A DNA stretch of 64,000 nt from Burkholderiaceae bacterium (GCA_023954015.1 JAMLIS010000006.1:62001-126000), one strand, 5' to 3'. Counted from the first letter of the stretch, positions 1-13,263 are shown. The notes: generated from the sequence alone by a model not told the origin. Numbers and translations are program-made.

Positions 1-130
1 GCACGCCTTCCTTGAAGCCGCGCACCGCGCCGCCGAGGTCGGTGCCGATGTTGCGCAGCTTCTTCGTGCCGAAGACCAGCAGGATGATCACCAGCACGAT
101 GAGCCAGTGCCAGATGCTCATGGTCCCCAT
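1..130 (-). CDS. tatA: Sec-independent translocase subunit TatA, N-terminal part (cut by window edge)
   Basis: TatA forms the pore-like component of the twin-arginine translocase, which exports folded proteins across the inner membrane. The visible 43 residues begin [13 protein letters not shown], a single hydrophobic helix, followed by the [10 protein letters not shown] hinge and the start of the amphipathic helix ([12 protein letters not shown]), the classic TatA/B/E pattern. The ATG at 130 matches the family N-terminus (E. coli begins MGGISIW); an in-frame ATG at 121 is an alternative. The gene lies 13 bases after hinT and ends the his gene run, an order common in Burkholderiales. The 3' end lies outside the window. 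Confidence 0.93.
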   Translation of the reverse strand, partial: MGTMSIWHWLIVLVIILLVFGTKKLRNIGTDLGGAVRGFKEGV

Positions 131-143
131 TGCGAGACTCCTG

Positions 144-530
144 TCAGAAGCGGTTCATCGCCATGGTCAATGGCTCGGCGCCGCCCAATACGTGAACGTG
201 AAGATGATACACCTCCTGGTGGCCTACCCGACCGTTGTTCACGACGACGCGGAAGCCGTCGGTGGAACCCTGCTCGCGGGCGAGCCGGCCGCAGAGCCCG
301 AAGATCTTTCCGAGCAGCGCCTGCTGCGCGAGGCCTGCGTCGTACAGGTTCTCGTAATGCGCTTTCGGCACGATCAGGAAGTGGATCGGCGCCTTCGGCT
401 GGATGTCGTGAAAGGCGTAGACCTCGTCGTCCTCGTACACCCTGCGCGAGGGGATCTCGCCGCGAGCGATGCGGCAGAACAGGCAGTCGGCCCGGGAGGC
501 GCTTGCTGCGTCGGTCTCGGTGGCGCTCAT
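144..530 (-). CDS. hinT: HIT-family purine nucleoside phosphoramidase (HinT)
   Basis: A 128-residue cytoplasmic histidine-triad protein that hydrolyses nucleoside phosphoramidates. The triad H-L-H-V-H-V-L is at residues 109-115 near the C-terminus. The N-terminal [13 protein letters not shown] and the [17 protein letters not shown] segment are typical HinT sequence. Its start overlaps the hisE stop by four bases (ATGA), so it is probably translated with the his operon. Family length is normally 110-130 residues. Confidence 0.95.
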   Translation of the reverse strand: MSATETDAASASRADCLFCRIARGEIPSRRVYEDDEVYAFHDIQPKAPIHFLIVPKAHYENLYDAGLAQQALLGKIFGLCGRLAREQGSTDGFRVVVNNGRVGHQEVYHLHVHVLGGAEPLTMAMNRF

Positions 531-925
531 TTCCCGTTTCTCCTGCTGTCTTCGTCGCGCCGCGCCGGCGCCGGACCCGCGTCCGGCGACGACGACGCGC
601 GGCCCGCCTTCTCGGCGAGTCCGGAGAGGCCTTCGCGTCGCGCCAGTTCGTCGAGCACGTCGGCGGGCGTCAGGCCGTGCTGCGCGAGCATCACGATGCA
701 GTGGAACCAGAGATCGGCGGTCTCGGCGACGATGCGCGGCGCGACGCCGTCTTTCGCCGCCATCACCGTCTCGGTGGCTTCCTCGCCGATCTTCTTCAGC
801 ACGGCGTCGGGCCCGTCGGCGAAGAGCCGCGCCACGTACGAGGTCGCGGGATCCGCCCTCTTGCGCGACGCGATGACCGCGGCGAGCCGGTCGAGCACGT
901 CGACTTGCGTCGGCTCTCGCGTCAT
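527..925 (-). CDS. hisE: Phosphoribosyl-ATP pyrophosphatase
   Basis: HisE hydrolyses PR-ATP to PR-AMP, the second step of histidine synthesis. The 132-residue product starts [22 protein letters not shown] and carries the MazG-like core [13 protein letters not shown] and [13 protein letters not shown]. The C-terminal 25 or so residues are an Arg/Ala/Pro/Ser-rich tail with no obvious role. HisE and HisI are separate genes here rather than the HisIE fusion of enterics. The ATG at 925 overlaps the hisI stop by four bases, and the gene in turn overlaps hinT. Confidence 0.94.
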   Translation of the reverse strand: MTREPTQVDVLDRLAAVIASRKRADPATSYVARLFADGPDAVLKKIGEEATETVMAAKDGVAPRIVAETADLWFHCIVMLAQHGLTPADVLDELARREGLSGLAEKAGRASSSPDAGPAPARRDEDSRRNGK

Positions 926-1322
926 CGGTAGATCTCGTGCGGATCCTTCAGGACCGGATCGACCTCGTGCCAGCGCGCGCCTTCGAGCCTGCGAAAGAAG
1001 CACGAGCGACGCCCGGTGTGGCAGGCGATGCCGCCGTGCTGTTCGACCTTCAGCAGCACGGCGTCGCCGTCGCAGTCGAGACGGATCTCGCGCACGCGCT
1101 GCACGTGGCCGGATTCTTCGCCCTTGCGCCACAGTCGGGAGCGCGAGCGCGACCAGTAGACGGCGCGGCCCGTGGCCGCCGTCTCGGCGAGCGACTCGCG
1201 ATTCATCCACGCGAGCATCAGCAGGTCGCCGCTTGCCGCGTCCTGCGCGACGGCCGTGACCAGGCCGTCGGCGTTCCAGCGAACCTGGTCGAGCCAGCCC
1301 GCGGGCTCGCTGCCGGCGCCCG

Positions 1323-1326
<4 letters not shown>
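922..1326 (-). CDS. hisI: Phosphoribosyl-AMP cyclohydrolase
   Basis: HisI opens the adenine ring of PR-AMP, the third step of the pathway, in the cytoplasm. The 134-residue protein shows the family core: [35 protein letters not shown], the Asp/Cys metal sites in IRLDCDGD, and the paired cysteines of [14 protein letters not shown]. The ATG at 1326 overlaps the hisF stop (ATGA). It is monofunctional, with hisE as a separate downstream gene. Confidence 0.95.
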
Positions 1327-2123
<797 letters not shown>

Positions 2124-2151
2124 GGGCTCGACCGCCGACCCGGATTCCGAA

Positions 2152-2892
2152 CTAGTTTCCGAGTTCGTCGGCACGTTCCTGCGCCTCGCGGAAGTCGATC
2201 TTTCCTTCGTACAGCGCGCGCCCGAGGATCACTCCCTCGACGCCCTCGTCCTCGATCTCGCACAGCCGCTCGATGTCTTGCAGGCTGGCGAAGCCGCCCG
2301 ATGCGAAGACCGGCACGCGCAGGCCGCGCGCCACGCGCAGCGTGGCCTCGATGTTCACGCCGGTGAGCATGCCGTCGCGCCCGATGTCGGTGTAGATGAC
2401 CGCCTCGATCCCGTAGCCCTCGAACTTGCGCCCCAGGTCGAGCGCGTCGTGCCCGGTGAGCTTGCTCCAGCCGTCGGTGGCCACCTTGCCGTCGCGTGCA
2501 TCGAGCCCGACGATGATCTGCCCGGGAAACGCGCTGCACGCGTCGTGCAGGAAACCCGGGTTCTTCACGGCAGCGGTGCCGATGATCACGTAGCTGATGC
2601 CGTCGTCGAGATAGCGCTCGATGGTGTCGAGGTCGCGAATGCCGCCGCCCACCTGCACCGGGATCGTGCTGCCGACCGCGTCGACGATCGCACGGATCGC
2701 GTTCTCGTTGCGCGGCTTGCCCGCCACGGCGCCGTTCAGGTCGACCAGGTGCAGCCGCCGGGCCCCCTGCTCGACCCAGTCGCGGGCAACCGCCTCGGGG
2801 TCGTCGGAAAACACGGTCTCGTCGTTCATGTCGCCCTGCTTCAGCCGTACGCAACGGCCGTCCTTCAGGTCGATGGCGGGAATCAGCAGCAT
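2152..2892 (-). CDS. hisA: ProFAR isomerase (1-(5-phosphoribosyl)-5-[(5-phosphoribosylamino)methylideneamino]imidazole-4-carboxamide isomerase)
   Basis: HisA performs the Amadori rearrangement that feeds HisF/HisH. The 246-residue TIM barrel starts [21 protein letters not shown] with the N-terminal catalytic Asp, and carries [38 protein letters not shown] with the second catalytic Asp, and [12 protein letters not shown]. The ATG at 2892 matches the family start exactly. It sits between hisH and hisF in the usual order. Confidence 0.96.
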   Translation of the reverse strand: MLLIPAIDLKDGRCVRLKQGDMNDETVFSDDPEAVARDWVEQGARRLHLVDLNGAVAGKPRNENAIRAIVDAVGSTIPVQVGGGIRDLDTIERYLDDGISYVIIGTAAVKNPGFLHDACSAFPGQIIVGLDARDGKVATDGWSKLTGHDALDLGRKFEGYGIEAVIYTDIGRDGMLTGVNIEATLRVARGLRVPVFASGGFASLQDIERLCEIEDEGVEGVILGRALYEGKIDFREAQERADELGN

Positions 2893-2959
2893 CTCGGAGG
2901 TGACGCGAGTGGGAGGGGATGGACAACCGAGGGCAGCCATGGCGCATCGCGCCTCGGGG

Positions 2960-3589
2960 TCAGGGCTGCCAGCGGACGAAATTCTCGTAGAGCCGGAGGC
3001 CGTTGGCGGCGCTCTTCTCCGGATGGAACTGGGTCGCGAAAATGTTATCCCGCGCCACCGCACAGGTAAAGCGAACGCCGTGCTCGGTTTCGCCGACCGT
3101 GAGGTCGTCCTGCGCCGGGACGACGCGGAAGCTGTGCACGAAGTAGAAATACGCACCGTCGGGCACGCCGTTCCACAGCGCGTGGCCGCGCGCCTGCCGC
3201 ACGCGATTCCAGCCCATGTGCGGAACCTTCACGCGCGTGCCATCGGGCGCGCGCCCGGGCAGGCGGCGAACCTCGCCGGCGAAAATGCCCAGCCCGGGCG
3301 TGTCGCCTTCTTCGCTGCGCTCGAACAGCATCTGCTCGCCGACGCAGACGCCGAACAGCGGCTTGCCGCGGGCCGCTCGCAGAACCGCTTCGCGCAGGCC
3401 GGCGCGGTCGAGTTCGCGCATGCAATCGGGCATCGCGCCCTGCCCCGGAAAGACGACGCGCGATGCGGCGTCGATCTGCGCTGCGCTCGACGTGACGACG
3501 ACGCGCATGTCCGGGGCGACGTGCTCGAGCGAGCGTGCGACCGAACGCAGGTTGCCCATCCCGTAGTCGACGATCGCGATCGAGCTCAC
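2960..3589 (-). CDS. hisH: Imidazole glycerol phosphate synthase, glutaminase subunit
   Basis: HisH is a class I glutamine amidotransferase that passes ammonia to HisF. The nucleophile Cys is in [14 protein letters not shown] and the His-Glu pair in [10 protein letters not shown]. The N-terminal [14 protein letters not shown] and [13 protein letters not shown] (oxyanion region) are standard. The GTG at 3589 gives 209 residues, the normal length. The nucleophile elbow reads G-V-C-V-G rather than the more usual G-I-C-L-G, a conservative change. Confidence 0.95.
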   Translation of the reverse strand: MSSIAIVDYGMGNLRSVARSLEHVAPDMRVVVTSSAAQIDAASRVVFPGQGAMPDCMRELDRAGLREAVLRAARGKPLFGVCVGEQMLFERSEEGDTPGLGIFAGEVRRLPGRAPDGTRVKVPHMGWNRVRQARGHALWNGVPDGAYFYFVHSFRVVPAQDDLTVGETEHGVRFTCAVARDNIFATQFHPEKSAANGLRLYENFVRWQP

Positions 3590-3650
3590 GCGCACCGCTC
3601 CGCTTCGATTCCGCCCGGCACCTCGTTCGCTTCGACGGCCGCCACGGCGA

Positions 3651-4238
3651 TCAGAGCGCTTCCTTCGTCGACGGTATGCGTGCGGCGATGCGCTCGTCGC
3701 GCTCGACGGCAATGCGCAGTGCGCGGGCGAAAGCCTTGAACACGGTCTCGCACTGGTGATGCGCGTTCTGCCCGCGCAGGTTGTCGACGTGCAGCGTGAC
3801 CTGCGCGTGGTTGACGAAGCCGCGGAAGAACTCGGCGGCGAGGTCGACATCGAAGCTGCCGATGAGCGCCCGCGTGAACGGCACGTTCCATTCGAGGCCG
3901 GGACGTCCGGAGAGGTCGACGACCACGCGCGTGAGCGCCTCGTCGAGCGGAACGTAGGCGTGGCCGTAGCGGCGGATGCCCTTCTTGTCGCCCAGCGCGC
4001 GTGCGACGGCCTGCCCGAACGTGATGCCGATGTCCTCGACGCTGTGATGCGCGTCGATGTGCAGGTCGCCGTCGCATTCGACCTCGAGATCGACCAACCC
4101 GTGCCGCGCGATCTGGTCGAGCATGTGATCGAGGAACGCGACGCCGCTGGCGAGCTTGCGCTCGCCGGTGCCGTCCAGGTTCACGAAGACCCGTACGCGG
4201 GTTTCGGCTGTGTTGCGGCGGACTTCGGCGCTACGCAT
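3651..4238 (-). CDS. hisB: Imidazoleglycerol-phosphate dehydratase
   Basis: HisB dehydrates IGP to imidazole acetol phosphate. This 195-residue monofunctional form lacks the HAD phosphatase domain of the E. coli fusion. The two metal-binding clusters are present: [13 protein letters not shown] with [11 protein letters not shown], and [11 protein letters not shown] with [19 protein letters not shown]. It lies 39 bases after hisC and 61 bases before hisH. A separate histidinol-phosphatase is not seen in the window. Confidence 0.96.
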   Translation of the reverse strand: MRSAEVRRNTAETRVRVFVNLDGTGERKLASGVAFLDHMLDQIARHGLVDLEVECDGDLHIDAHHSVEDIGITFGQAVARALGDKKGIRRYGHAYVPLDEALTRVVVDLSGRPGLEWNVPFTRALIGSFDVDLAAEFFRGFVNHAQVTLHVDNLRGQNAHHQCETVFKAFARALRIAVERDERIAARIPSTKEAL

Positions 4239-4277
4239 GTGGGTTCCGGAAGACGGGGCGTGGAAGGGCCGGCCGGG

Positions 4278-6667
4278 TCAGAGCGATTCGCGCAGCGCCG
4301 CGAGCAGCAGGCGATTTTCTTCCTCGGTGCCTACCGTGACCCTCAGGCAGTTGCGCAGCAGCTCGTGCATTCTACCGACGTCCTTGACCAGCAGTCCGCG
4401 GCTGCGCAGGCCGCGCTCGGTGCGCCCGCTGTCGGCCACGCGAACGAGCACGAAGTTGGCGCGCGACGGGAAGACGTCGACCCCGGGCAGCTCGCGCAAC
4501 GCCTGCGAGAGCCGCTCGCGTTCGGCGCGGATGCGTGCGGCCTGCCCGTCGAGCACGTCGAGGTGCCCGAGCGCGAAGCGCGCAGCCGCGTCGGTGAGCA
4601 CGTTGACGTTGTACGGCGGGCGCACCTTCTGCAATGGCTCGACCCATCGCGGCGCTGCCGCCAGGTAGCCCAGCCGCAACCCCGCCAGGCCGAGCTTCGA
4701 GACGGTGCGCAGCACGACGAGACGCTCGTGGTCGCGCAGCCGGTGCATCCAGGTGTCCTGCGCGAACGGCTGGTACGCCTCGTCGAGAACGACGAGCCCG
4801 GGCGCGGCGGCGAGCACCGCCTCGACGTCGGCACTCTCGAAGGCATTGCCCGTCGGGTTGTTCGGCCAGGCGAGCCAGACCACCGCGGGGCGGTGGGCGG
4901 CGATCGCCGCGAGCATCGCGTCGCGATCGAGCGAGAAGTCGGCGCGCAGCGGCACGCCGACGAAGCGGCTGCCGGCCAGGCGAGCCGAGAGCTCGTACAT
5001 GACGAACGAAGGCTGCGGTGCGAGGTGCACGGCGCCGGGCCTTGCCGTGGCGACGGCGAGCATCGTGATCAGTTCGTCGGAACCGTTGCCGAGCACCACG
5101 CCCGCCTCGTCGGGAACGGCGAAACGCTCGCGGATCGCCTGTTCGAGCGCTTCGTGCGCGGGCGCCGGGTAGCGGTTGATCGCGACCTGCGCCAGCCGCT
5201 CACCGAGCGCACGGCGCAACTGGGGCGGCATCGGGTAGGGGTTCTCCATCGCGTCGAGCTTGATCATGCCGCTCGCGTCGAGAACCTTGTAGCCGTCCAT
5301 CGCCGCGATGTCGGGCCGGATCGGATCGAAGCGCTCGGCCTGCGGCTCGGCGCTCGCGGGCGGGTTCGCTTCGACGCGCAACTGCGCGCTGCGCGCGTGC
5401 GCCTCGAGCCCTTCGGCGCGCGCGAGCGTCGCAGCGATCGCGCCGAGCGTGCGGGCGCCGGCGGGCGACACCTCGATCAGGCTGGTGCGCTTCTGGAAAT
5501 CGTAGACACCCAGCGGCGACGAGAAGCGCGCGGTACGCATCGTCGGCAGCACGTGGTTCGGACCCGCGCAGTAATCGCCGATCGACTCGGAGGACCAGGG
5601 GCCGAGGAAGATCGCCCCGGCGTGGCGGATGCGCTCGACCCAGCGCCCGGCATCGCGCGCGGAAACCTCGACGTGCTCGGCGGCGATCGAGGTCGCGATC
5701 TCGCAGGCCTCCTCCATGCTGCGCACGACGACGATCGCCCCGCGATCGGCGAGCGAGCGCGCAATGATTTCGCGCCGCGGCATCTGCGGCAGCAGGCGCT
5801 CGATCGATTCGGTCACGCGATCGGCGAAGGCCGCGTCGGGCGTCAGCAGGATCGCCTGCGCCATCTCGTCGTGCTCGGCCTGCGAGAACAGATCCATGGC
5901 GATCCAGTCGGGATCGGTGGCTCCGTCGCACAACACGAGGATCTCCGAAGGCCCGGCGATCATGTCGATGCCGACCGTGCCGAAGACGCGCCGCTTGGCT
6001 TCCGCGACGTAGGCGTTGCCGGGGCCGACGATCTTGTCGACGGCGGGCACCGACTCCGTTCCCCAGGCGAGCGCGGCGATCGCCTGCGCACCGCCGATCG
6101 TGAACACGCGGTCCACGCCGGCGACGCAGGCCGCGGCGAGCACCATCGCGTTGCGCACGCCGTCGGGCGTGGGCACCACCATGACCAGTTCGCCGACGCC
6201 GGCGACGCGCGCCGGCAGCGCGTTCATCAGGACCGACGACGGATACGCGGCCTTGCCGCCCGGCACGTACAGGCCGACGCGATCGATCGGCCCGATGCGC
6301 TGGCCCAGCCGCGTGCCGTCGTCGTCCACGTACGACCACGACGGCGCGAGCTGGCGCTCGTGAAAGCGGCGGATCCGGGCGGCCGCCGATTCCAGCGCAT
6401 CGCGGTCGGCGCGCGAGAGCGAATCGAGCGCGCACTGCAGTTCATCCTGCGACAGCGCGAGTTCCTGCACGGACTTCGCCTCGAGCCGGTCGAAGCGGCG
6501 CGTGTACTCGAGCAGCGCCCGGTCCTTGCGCTCGCGCACGTCGGCGACGATCTGGGCGACGGCGCGCTCGATCGCTTCGTCCTGCGACGGTTCCCGGGCG
6601 AGCAGCCGCGCCAGGCGTTCGGGGAATCCGGGCGAGCGACTGTCGAGGCGGGCGAGCATCGGCGCGT

Positions 6668-6671
<4 letters not shown>
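4278..6671 (-). CDS. hisD/hisC: Histidinol dehydrogenase - histidinol-phosphate aminotransferase fusion (HisD-HisC)
   Basis: One open frame of 797 residues runs through both enzymes with no stop between them. Residues 1-432 are HisD (last two steps, histidinol to histidine): [27 protein letters not shown] (zinc ligands), AAEHVEV (catalytic Glu-His) and [12 protein letters not shown] at the end. Residues 433-448 are an Ala/Pro/Glu linker. Residues 449-797 are HisC, a PLP aminotransferase: [36 protein letters not shown] and the PLP lysine K659 in [14 protein letters not shown]. The ATG at 6671 overlaps the hisG stop. In related genomes hisD and hisC are usually separate genes. A weak TTG at 5381 or the ATG at 5300 could in principle start a free HisC, but no ribosome site is visible there. 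Confidence 0.9.
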
Positions 6672-9019
<2,348 letters not shown>

Positions 9020-9124
9020 GGCGAAATCCGGATCGAAATTCGTTTGAATCGGCAAGCAGGCGGGCGATCTTCGGGGATCGTGCGCGCCCGGGCAGGCCGG
9101 CGCCCGCACCGCGCGCGCCCGACT

Positions 9125-9952
9125 TCAGAGGCGGAGCCGGTAGCCGCTGGCGAGCAGGCGCAGCGCAACGGCCGACGCGGCCGCGAGCATGGCAGCGACC
9201 ACGACGAAGCTGATGCCCGGCGCGATGTCGGAAACGCCGAAGAATCCGTATCGGAACCCGTCGACCATGTAGAAGAACGGATTCAGGTGCGACAGCGTCT
9301 GCCAGAACGGCGGCAGCGACTTCACCGAATAGAACACGCCCGACAGGAACGTGGCGGGCATCACGATGAAGTTCTGGAACGCTGCGATCTGATCGAACTT
9401 CTCGGCCCAGATCCCGGCGATCAGGCCCATTGTACCGAGAATCGCACTGCCCAGGACCGCGAACGACAGGATCCACGCCGGCGAATGAAAGGACAGCCGG
9501 GTGAACCAGGCGGTGACGAGGAAGACGCCGGACCCGACGACGAGCCCGCGCACCATCGCCGCCAGGACGTAGGCGGCGTACATCTCGCGATGCGACAACG
9601 GCGTGAGCAGCACGAAGACGACGTTGCCGGTGATCTTGCTCTGGATCAGCGAGGACGAGCTGTTGGCGAAGGAATTCTGCAGCACCGACATCATGACCAG
9701 GCCGGGCAGCAGGAATGCGGTGTAGCGCACGTCGCGGTAGACCTCGACGCGCTCCTCGAGCACATGCGAGAAGATCAGCAGGTACAGCAGCGAGGTGAGC
9801 ACCGGCGCGCCGATCGTCTGGAAACCCACCTTGTAGAAGCGCAGCAGTTCCTTGCGGAACAGCGTGTGGAAGCCGAGCCACGAAAAGCCGGCAGCCTTGC
9901 GCCGGGCCGCACGCGCCGGCGCGTCCGCAACGTCGGATGGATCCGGCTCCAT
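9125..9952 (-). CDS. ABC-2 type transporter permease (YadH-like)
   Basis: An integral membrane permease of about six helices in 275 residues, the partner of the ATPase encoded just upstream. Typical ABC-2 features are the N-terminal FRKELLRFYKVGFQTIGAPVLTSLLYLLIF, the LVMMSVLQNSFANSSSSLIQSK loop and the late IVMPATFLSGVFYSVKSLPPFWQ followed by LNPFFYMVDGFRYGFFG. These resemble E. coli YadH. The substrate is unknown. It starts 19 bases after the ATPase gene stop. Confidence 0.9.
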   Translation of the reverse strand: MEPDPSDVADAPARAARRKAAGFSWLGFHTLFRKELLRFYKVGFQTIGAPVLTSLLYLLIFSHVLEERVEVYRDVRYTAFLLPGLVMMSVLQNSFANSSSSLIQSKITGNVVFVLLTPLSHREMYAAYVLAAMVRGLVVGSGVFLVTAWFTRLSFHSPAWILSFAVLGSAILGTMGLIAGIWAEKFDQIAAFQNFIVMPATFLSGVFYSVKSLPPFWQTLSHLNPFFYMVDGFRYGFFGVSDIAPGISFVVVAAMLAAASAVALRLLASGYRLRL

Positions 9953-9971
9953 CAGTGCCTTGCGGGACGCA

Positions 9972-10892
9972 TCAGCGCGCCTCCTTCATCAACTGCACGA
10001 ACACCTCCTCGAGGTCGGTGCGCTGCAGCTCCATCTCGTCGATCGTGCAGCCCGCCTGCCGCAGCGTCGCGAGCAGCCCTTCGAGATCGGCGTAGCGATC
10101 GATCCGCAGCGTCTCGGTGCCCGCATGCGCCGGCGCCGAGCCTTCCGCGATCCGAAGCGGCGCAAGAACGGCGGGCAGCGGCGCGCCGGACAGCCGCAGC
10201 TGCAGGCGCGCTCCGGCGTAGCGATGCAGCAGCGCTTCGGTGCGATCGAGCGCGACGATCGAACCCTGCTTGAGCATCGCGATTCGCCCGCACAGCTCCT
10301 GCGCTTCCTCGAGATAATGCGTGGTGAGCACGATCGTGTGGCCGTCGCGGTTCAGCCGCCGCACGAAGTTCCACAGCGCCTGGCGCAGCTCGACGTCGAC
10401 GCCGGCGGTGGGCTCGTCGAGCACGATCACCGGCGGTCGATGCACCAGCGCCTGCGCGACGAGCACGCGCCGCTTCATTCCGCCGGAAAGCGCCCGCATG
10501 TTCTCCTCGGCCTTGGAGCGAAGGTCGAGGTTCGCGAGGATTTCGTCGATCCAGTCGTCGTTGTGCCGGATGCCGTAATAGCCCGAGCTGAGCTCGAGCG
10601 TCTCGCGCACCGTGAAGAAGGGGTCGAAGACGAGCTCCTGCGGCACGACGCCGAGCGCGCGGCGCGCGGCGCGGAAGTCGGCGACGACGTCGTGCCCCAT
10701 CACCTCGACGTGCCCCGCAGTGGCGCGGCTGAGCCCGGCCACGATCGAGATCAGCGAGGTCTTTCCGGCGCCGTTGGGCCCCAGCAGGCCGAAGAACTCG
10801 CCCTGCTCGACCGACAGCGACACGCCGCGCAGCGCCTCGAATGCACCGTAGCGCTTGACCACGGAGCGCACGTCGATCGCCGGCACCGTCAT
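9972..10892 (-). CDS. ABC transporter ATP-binding protein (YadG-like)
   Basis: The 306-residue ATPase of a two-gene ABC-2 exporter. Walker A is GLLGPNGAGKTSL, the signature LSGGMKRRVLVAQAL, Walker B VIVLDEPTAGVD, and the switch His is in TIVLTTHYLEEA. The C-terminal 90 residues are a poorly conserved tail common in this family. The ATG at 10892 overlaps the mlaB stop (ATGA), so the pair appears to be translated from the mla transcript. The substrate cannot be told from sequence. Confidence 0.92.
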   Translation of the reverse strand: MTVPAIDVRSVVKRYGAFEALRGVSLSVEQGEFFGLLGPNGAGKTSLISIVAGLSRATAGHVEVMGHDVVADFRAARRALGVVPQELVFDPFFTVRETLELSSGYYGIRHNDDWIDEILANLDLRSKAEENMRALSGGMKRRVLVAQALVHRPPVIVLDEPTAGVDVELRQALWNFVRRLNRDGHTIVLTTHYLEEAQELCGRIAMLKQGSIVALDRTEALLHRYAGARLQLRLSGAPLPAVLAPLRIAEGSAPAHAGTETLRIDRYADLEGLLATLRQAGCTIDEMELQRTDLEEVFVQLMKEAR

Positions 10893-11251
10893 CGGGCCGG
10901 CGAGGCGCCGACGGCCGCCAGAGCGGATCGGAAGGCCCGCTCGAAGAGCAGCACGTCGACGTTGTACAGCGCAGCCAGCTTCAGCACGTTGCTCGACGGC
11001 GACTCGAAGCTGCAGCGCCGGCCCCGTTCCGCCGCACGGCGCTGCAACTCGAGCAGCACGGCGATCAGCGACGAATCGAAGTGCTCGCAAGCCGACAGGT
11101 CGTAGCGCGGCGTGTCCGCTTCCAGCGCCGCCGATGCGGCGTCGGCCGTCTCGCGCGCATTGCGGAAGCGCACCTCCGCAGGGAAGCGCCACGCGGCCGA
11201 CGCCGATGCACCGGGCGGCTGCGAGCGCAGCGACGGGGGCGACGAAGCCAC
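10889..11251 (-). CDS. mlaB: STAS-domain protein, MlaB subunit
   Basis: MlaB is the cytoplasmic STAS-domain subunit that stabilises the MlaFE ABC complex in the phospholipid-trafficking system. This 120-residue product has the STAS core ARYDLSACEH-like stretch PRYDLSACEHFDSSLIAVLLELQRRA with the conserved Ser pair, then NVLKLAALYNVDVLLF. The GTG at 11251 is inferred from domain length and the 14-base gap to mlaC. It is the last mla gene, as is usual in betaproteobacteria. Confidence 0.87.
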   Translation of the reverse strand: MASSPPSLRSQPPGASASAAWRFPAEVRFRNARETADAASAALEADTPRYDLSACEHFDSSLIAVLLELQRRAAERGRRCSFESPSSNVLKLAALYNVDVLLFERAFRSALAAVGASPAR

Positions 11252-11265
11252 GTGCGCGGCCCTCT

Positions 11266-11931
11266 TCAGCCTGCCTTGCCGCTGCCGGCAGCCAGCTGCT
11301 CGTTCTTCTGCTGCAGGCTGCGGATCAACGCCTCGACTCCGCCGGCGGACGCTTCCTGCGCGAACTGCGTACGGTAGGTCTCGACCAGCCAGACGCCGAG
11401 CACGTTGACGTCGTAGATCTTCCACGCGTCGCCGACCTTGCGCAGTCGATAGTCGAGCTGCGCCGGCTCGCGACCGGGCTGGAGGACCTCGCTGCGCACG
11501 ATCACGTCGGTATCGGCGGGATCGGCTCGAAACGGCTTCATCCGCACCTTCTGGTCGCCGACCTGCGAGAGCGCTCCCGAATAGGTGCGGATCAGCAGCG
11601 TGCGGAAGAGATCCATCAGCTGCTGGCGCTGCGCGGGCGTGGCGTCGCGCCAGCTGCGCCCGACGGCGAGCGCGGTCATCCGCTGGAAATCGACGTGCGG
11701 CATCACGATGCCGTCGACGAGCTGGTCGATCTTGCGCGAATCGCCCGCCTTCAGCGCCGGATCGGCATTGATGCGCCCCAGCACCTCGTCGCTCAGCCGA
11801 TGGATCATCTCGTTGGGCGCCTCGGCGGCACGCGCCGCAACGCCGGCGAACAGCGCGCACGCGGCAAACAGCGCCAGCGTCCAACGGACCAGGCGCGCCG
11901 GGCGGAAGAAACCTGTATCGGGAGCTTGCAT
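11266..11931 (-). CDS. mlaC: Periplasmic phospholipid-binding protein MlaC
   Basis: MlaC shuttles phospholipid between the outer-membrane MlaA complex and the inner-membrane MlaFEDB complex. The 221-residue precursor has a signal peptide (LVRWTLALFAACALFAGVAARA, cleavage near residue 36) and then the Tol-tolerance/MlaC fold: IVMPHVDFQRMTALAVGRSWRDATPAQRQQLMDLFR and YRLRKVGDAWKIYDVNVLGVWLVETYR. It starts four bases after the mlaA stop. Confidence 0.95.
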   Translation of the reverse strand: MQAPDTGFFRPARLVRWTLALFAACALFAGVAARAAEAPNEMIHRLSDEVLGRINADPALKAGDSRKIDQLVDGIVMPHVDFQRMTALAVGRSWRDATPAQRQQLMDLFRTLLIRTYSGALSQVGDQKVRMKPFRADPADTDVIVRSEVLQPGREPAQLDYRLRKVGDAWKIYDVNVLGVWLVETYRTQFAQEASAGGVEALIRSLQQKNEQLAAGSGKAG

Positions 11932-11935
11932 CGAA

Positions 11936-12793
11936 TCACCTCCTTTCGTTCGCCGGAGAGCCGGACGGGGCGGCCGGCGCGGCGCCGCCCGCGTCCGATT
12001 CCTCCCGTTCGAGCTCGTCGAGCCAATCCGTGTCCTGAGAGGATGCCGGCGGGTTGCCGTCGTACACCTGGTTTCGCCGCAGCTGCAACCAGCTGTCGCG
12101 AATGAAGGAATAACGGTCGAGCGCGGCCTCGTTCACGACGCGCTCGGCATCGAGCAGGCGCTGCCGATCGTCGATCGCGCGCAGCAGGACGGCATTGTTG
12201 CGCCGGCCTGTCGAATCGATGGTGCGCAGCGGGTCGGCCCAGAGGTCCACGCCGCGGGCCGGCGCGTCGCGCAACGACGACGGGCCGAGGAACGGCAGCA
12301 CGATGTACGGGCCCGCCGGCACCCCCCAGCGGCCGAGCGTCTGGCCGAAGTCCTCGCTGTGCTTCTCGATTCCCGCTTCGCTCGCGACGTCGAGGAGCCC
12401 GCCCAGGCCGAAGCTCGTGTTGATCGCCACGCGCCAGGCGTCGGAAGCGGCGTGCCCGGGCTTGCCCTGCAGCAACTGGTTCACCGCCGTCCAGGCGTCG
12501 CGCGCGTTGCCGACGGCATTGCCGACCATGTCGCGCAGGAAGCCGGGGACGAGCTTCTCGTAGGCCTGCGCGGTGGGCTTGGCGATCGCGCGATCGAAAA
12601 CATCGTTGAACTCGTAGACGGCGCGGTTGACCGGCTCGAAGGGATCGCGCGCGGCCGCGGCGCTGCCCGGCGCTGCGGTGCTCGCGCAACCGGCCCGCGC
12701 CGCGGCCAGCGCGAGCGCCGACACCAGTCGCTGCGCCCGCCAGCACAGCGACTCGCCCGCAGCCGACGATCGTCGTGGCGTGCGCGCGCTCAT
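11936..12793 (-). CDS. mlaA: Outer-membrane lipoprotein MlaA (VacJ)
   Basis: MlaA removes phospholipids from the outer leaflet of the outer membrane and passes them to MlaC. The 285-residue protein has an N-terminal signal with candidate lipobox A-R-A-G-C (Cys36), weaker than the canonical L-A-G-C. It then has DPFEPVNRAVYEFNDVFDRAIAKP, GGLLDVASEAGI, DFGQTLGRWGVPAGPYIVLPFLGPSSLRD, all family hallmarks. The C-terminus is a variable Ala/Ser/Pro tail. Its ATG overlaps the mlaD stop. Confidence 0.95.
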   Translation of the reverse strand: MSARTPRRSSAAGESLCWRAQRLVSALALAAARAGCASTAAPGSAAAARDPFEPVNRAVYEFNDVFDRAIAKPTAQAYEKLVPGFLRDMVGNAVGNARDAWTAVNQLLQGKPGHAASDAWRVAINTSFGLGGLLDVASEAGIEKHSEDFGQTLGRWGVPAGPYIVLPFLGPSSLRDAPARGVDLWADPLRTIDSTGRRNNAVLLRAIDDRQRLLDAERVVNEAALDRYSFIRDSWLQLRRNQVYDGNPPASSQDTDWLDELEREESDAGGAAPAAPSGSPANERR

Positions 12794-13263
12794 TGTTGCG
12801 GCGCCCCCTCTGCTGCGCGGCCGTACAGGAACTGCCCGATCAGGTTCTCGAGCACGACGGCCGACTGCGTCAACGTGATCCGGTCGCCGTCGACGAGCAT
12901 CTCTTCGTCGCCGCCGGGAACCAGCCCGATGTACTGTTCGCCGAGCAGGCCCGAGGTGAGGATCTTCACCGACGAGTCTTTCGGGAACTTGTAGCGCTGG
13001 TCCAGCGCCAGCGACACCTCGGCCTGGTACTGCTGGTCGTCGAAGCGAATCGACGCGACGCGTCCGACGACGACCCCGGCGCTGCGCACCGCGGCGCGCG
13101 GCTTGAGCCCGCCGATGTTGTCGAAGCGCGCGGTGGTCGTGTAGGTGGGTCCGAGCCCCACCGCGCTGCTCATGTTCCCGGCGCGCAAGGCAAGGAACAC
13201 GAGCGCGGCGAAGCCGAGCAGGACGAACAACCCGACGAGCAGGTCGACTCCGGAACGTTTCAT
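12790..13263 (-). CDS. mlaD: MCE-domain protein MlaD
   Basis: MlaD is the inner-membrane-anchored MCE protein that forms a hexameric ring on MlaFE. The 157-residue protein has one N-terminal helix (VDLLVGLFVLLGFAALVFLALRAG) and one MCE domain with ARFDNIGGLKPRAAVRSAGVVVGRV and the late LLGEQYIGLVPGGDEEML. A C-terminal amphipathic segment (VVLENLIGQFLYG) would line the hexamer pore. It overlaps mlaA by four bases. Confidence 0.95.
   Translation of the reverse strand: MKRSGVDLLVGLFVLLGFAALVFLALRAGNMSSAVGLGPTYTTTARFDNIGGLKPRAAVRSAGVVVGRVASIRFDDQQYQAEVSLALDQRYKFPKDSSVKILTSGLLGEQYIGLVPGGDEEMLVDGDRITLTQSAVVLENLIGQFLYGRAAEGAPQQ

Noticed and set aside
2124..2174. Longer hisF with a Ser/Glu-rich N-terminal extension from GTG at 2174
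   Set aside because: The family starts right before [11 protein letters not shown]; the extension overlaps hisA coding sequence and its AGGA lies only two bases before the GTG.
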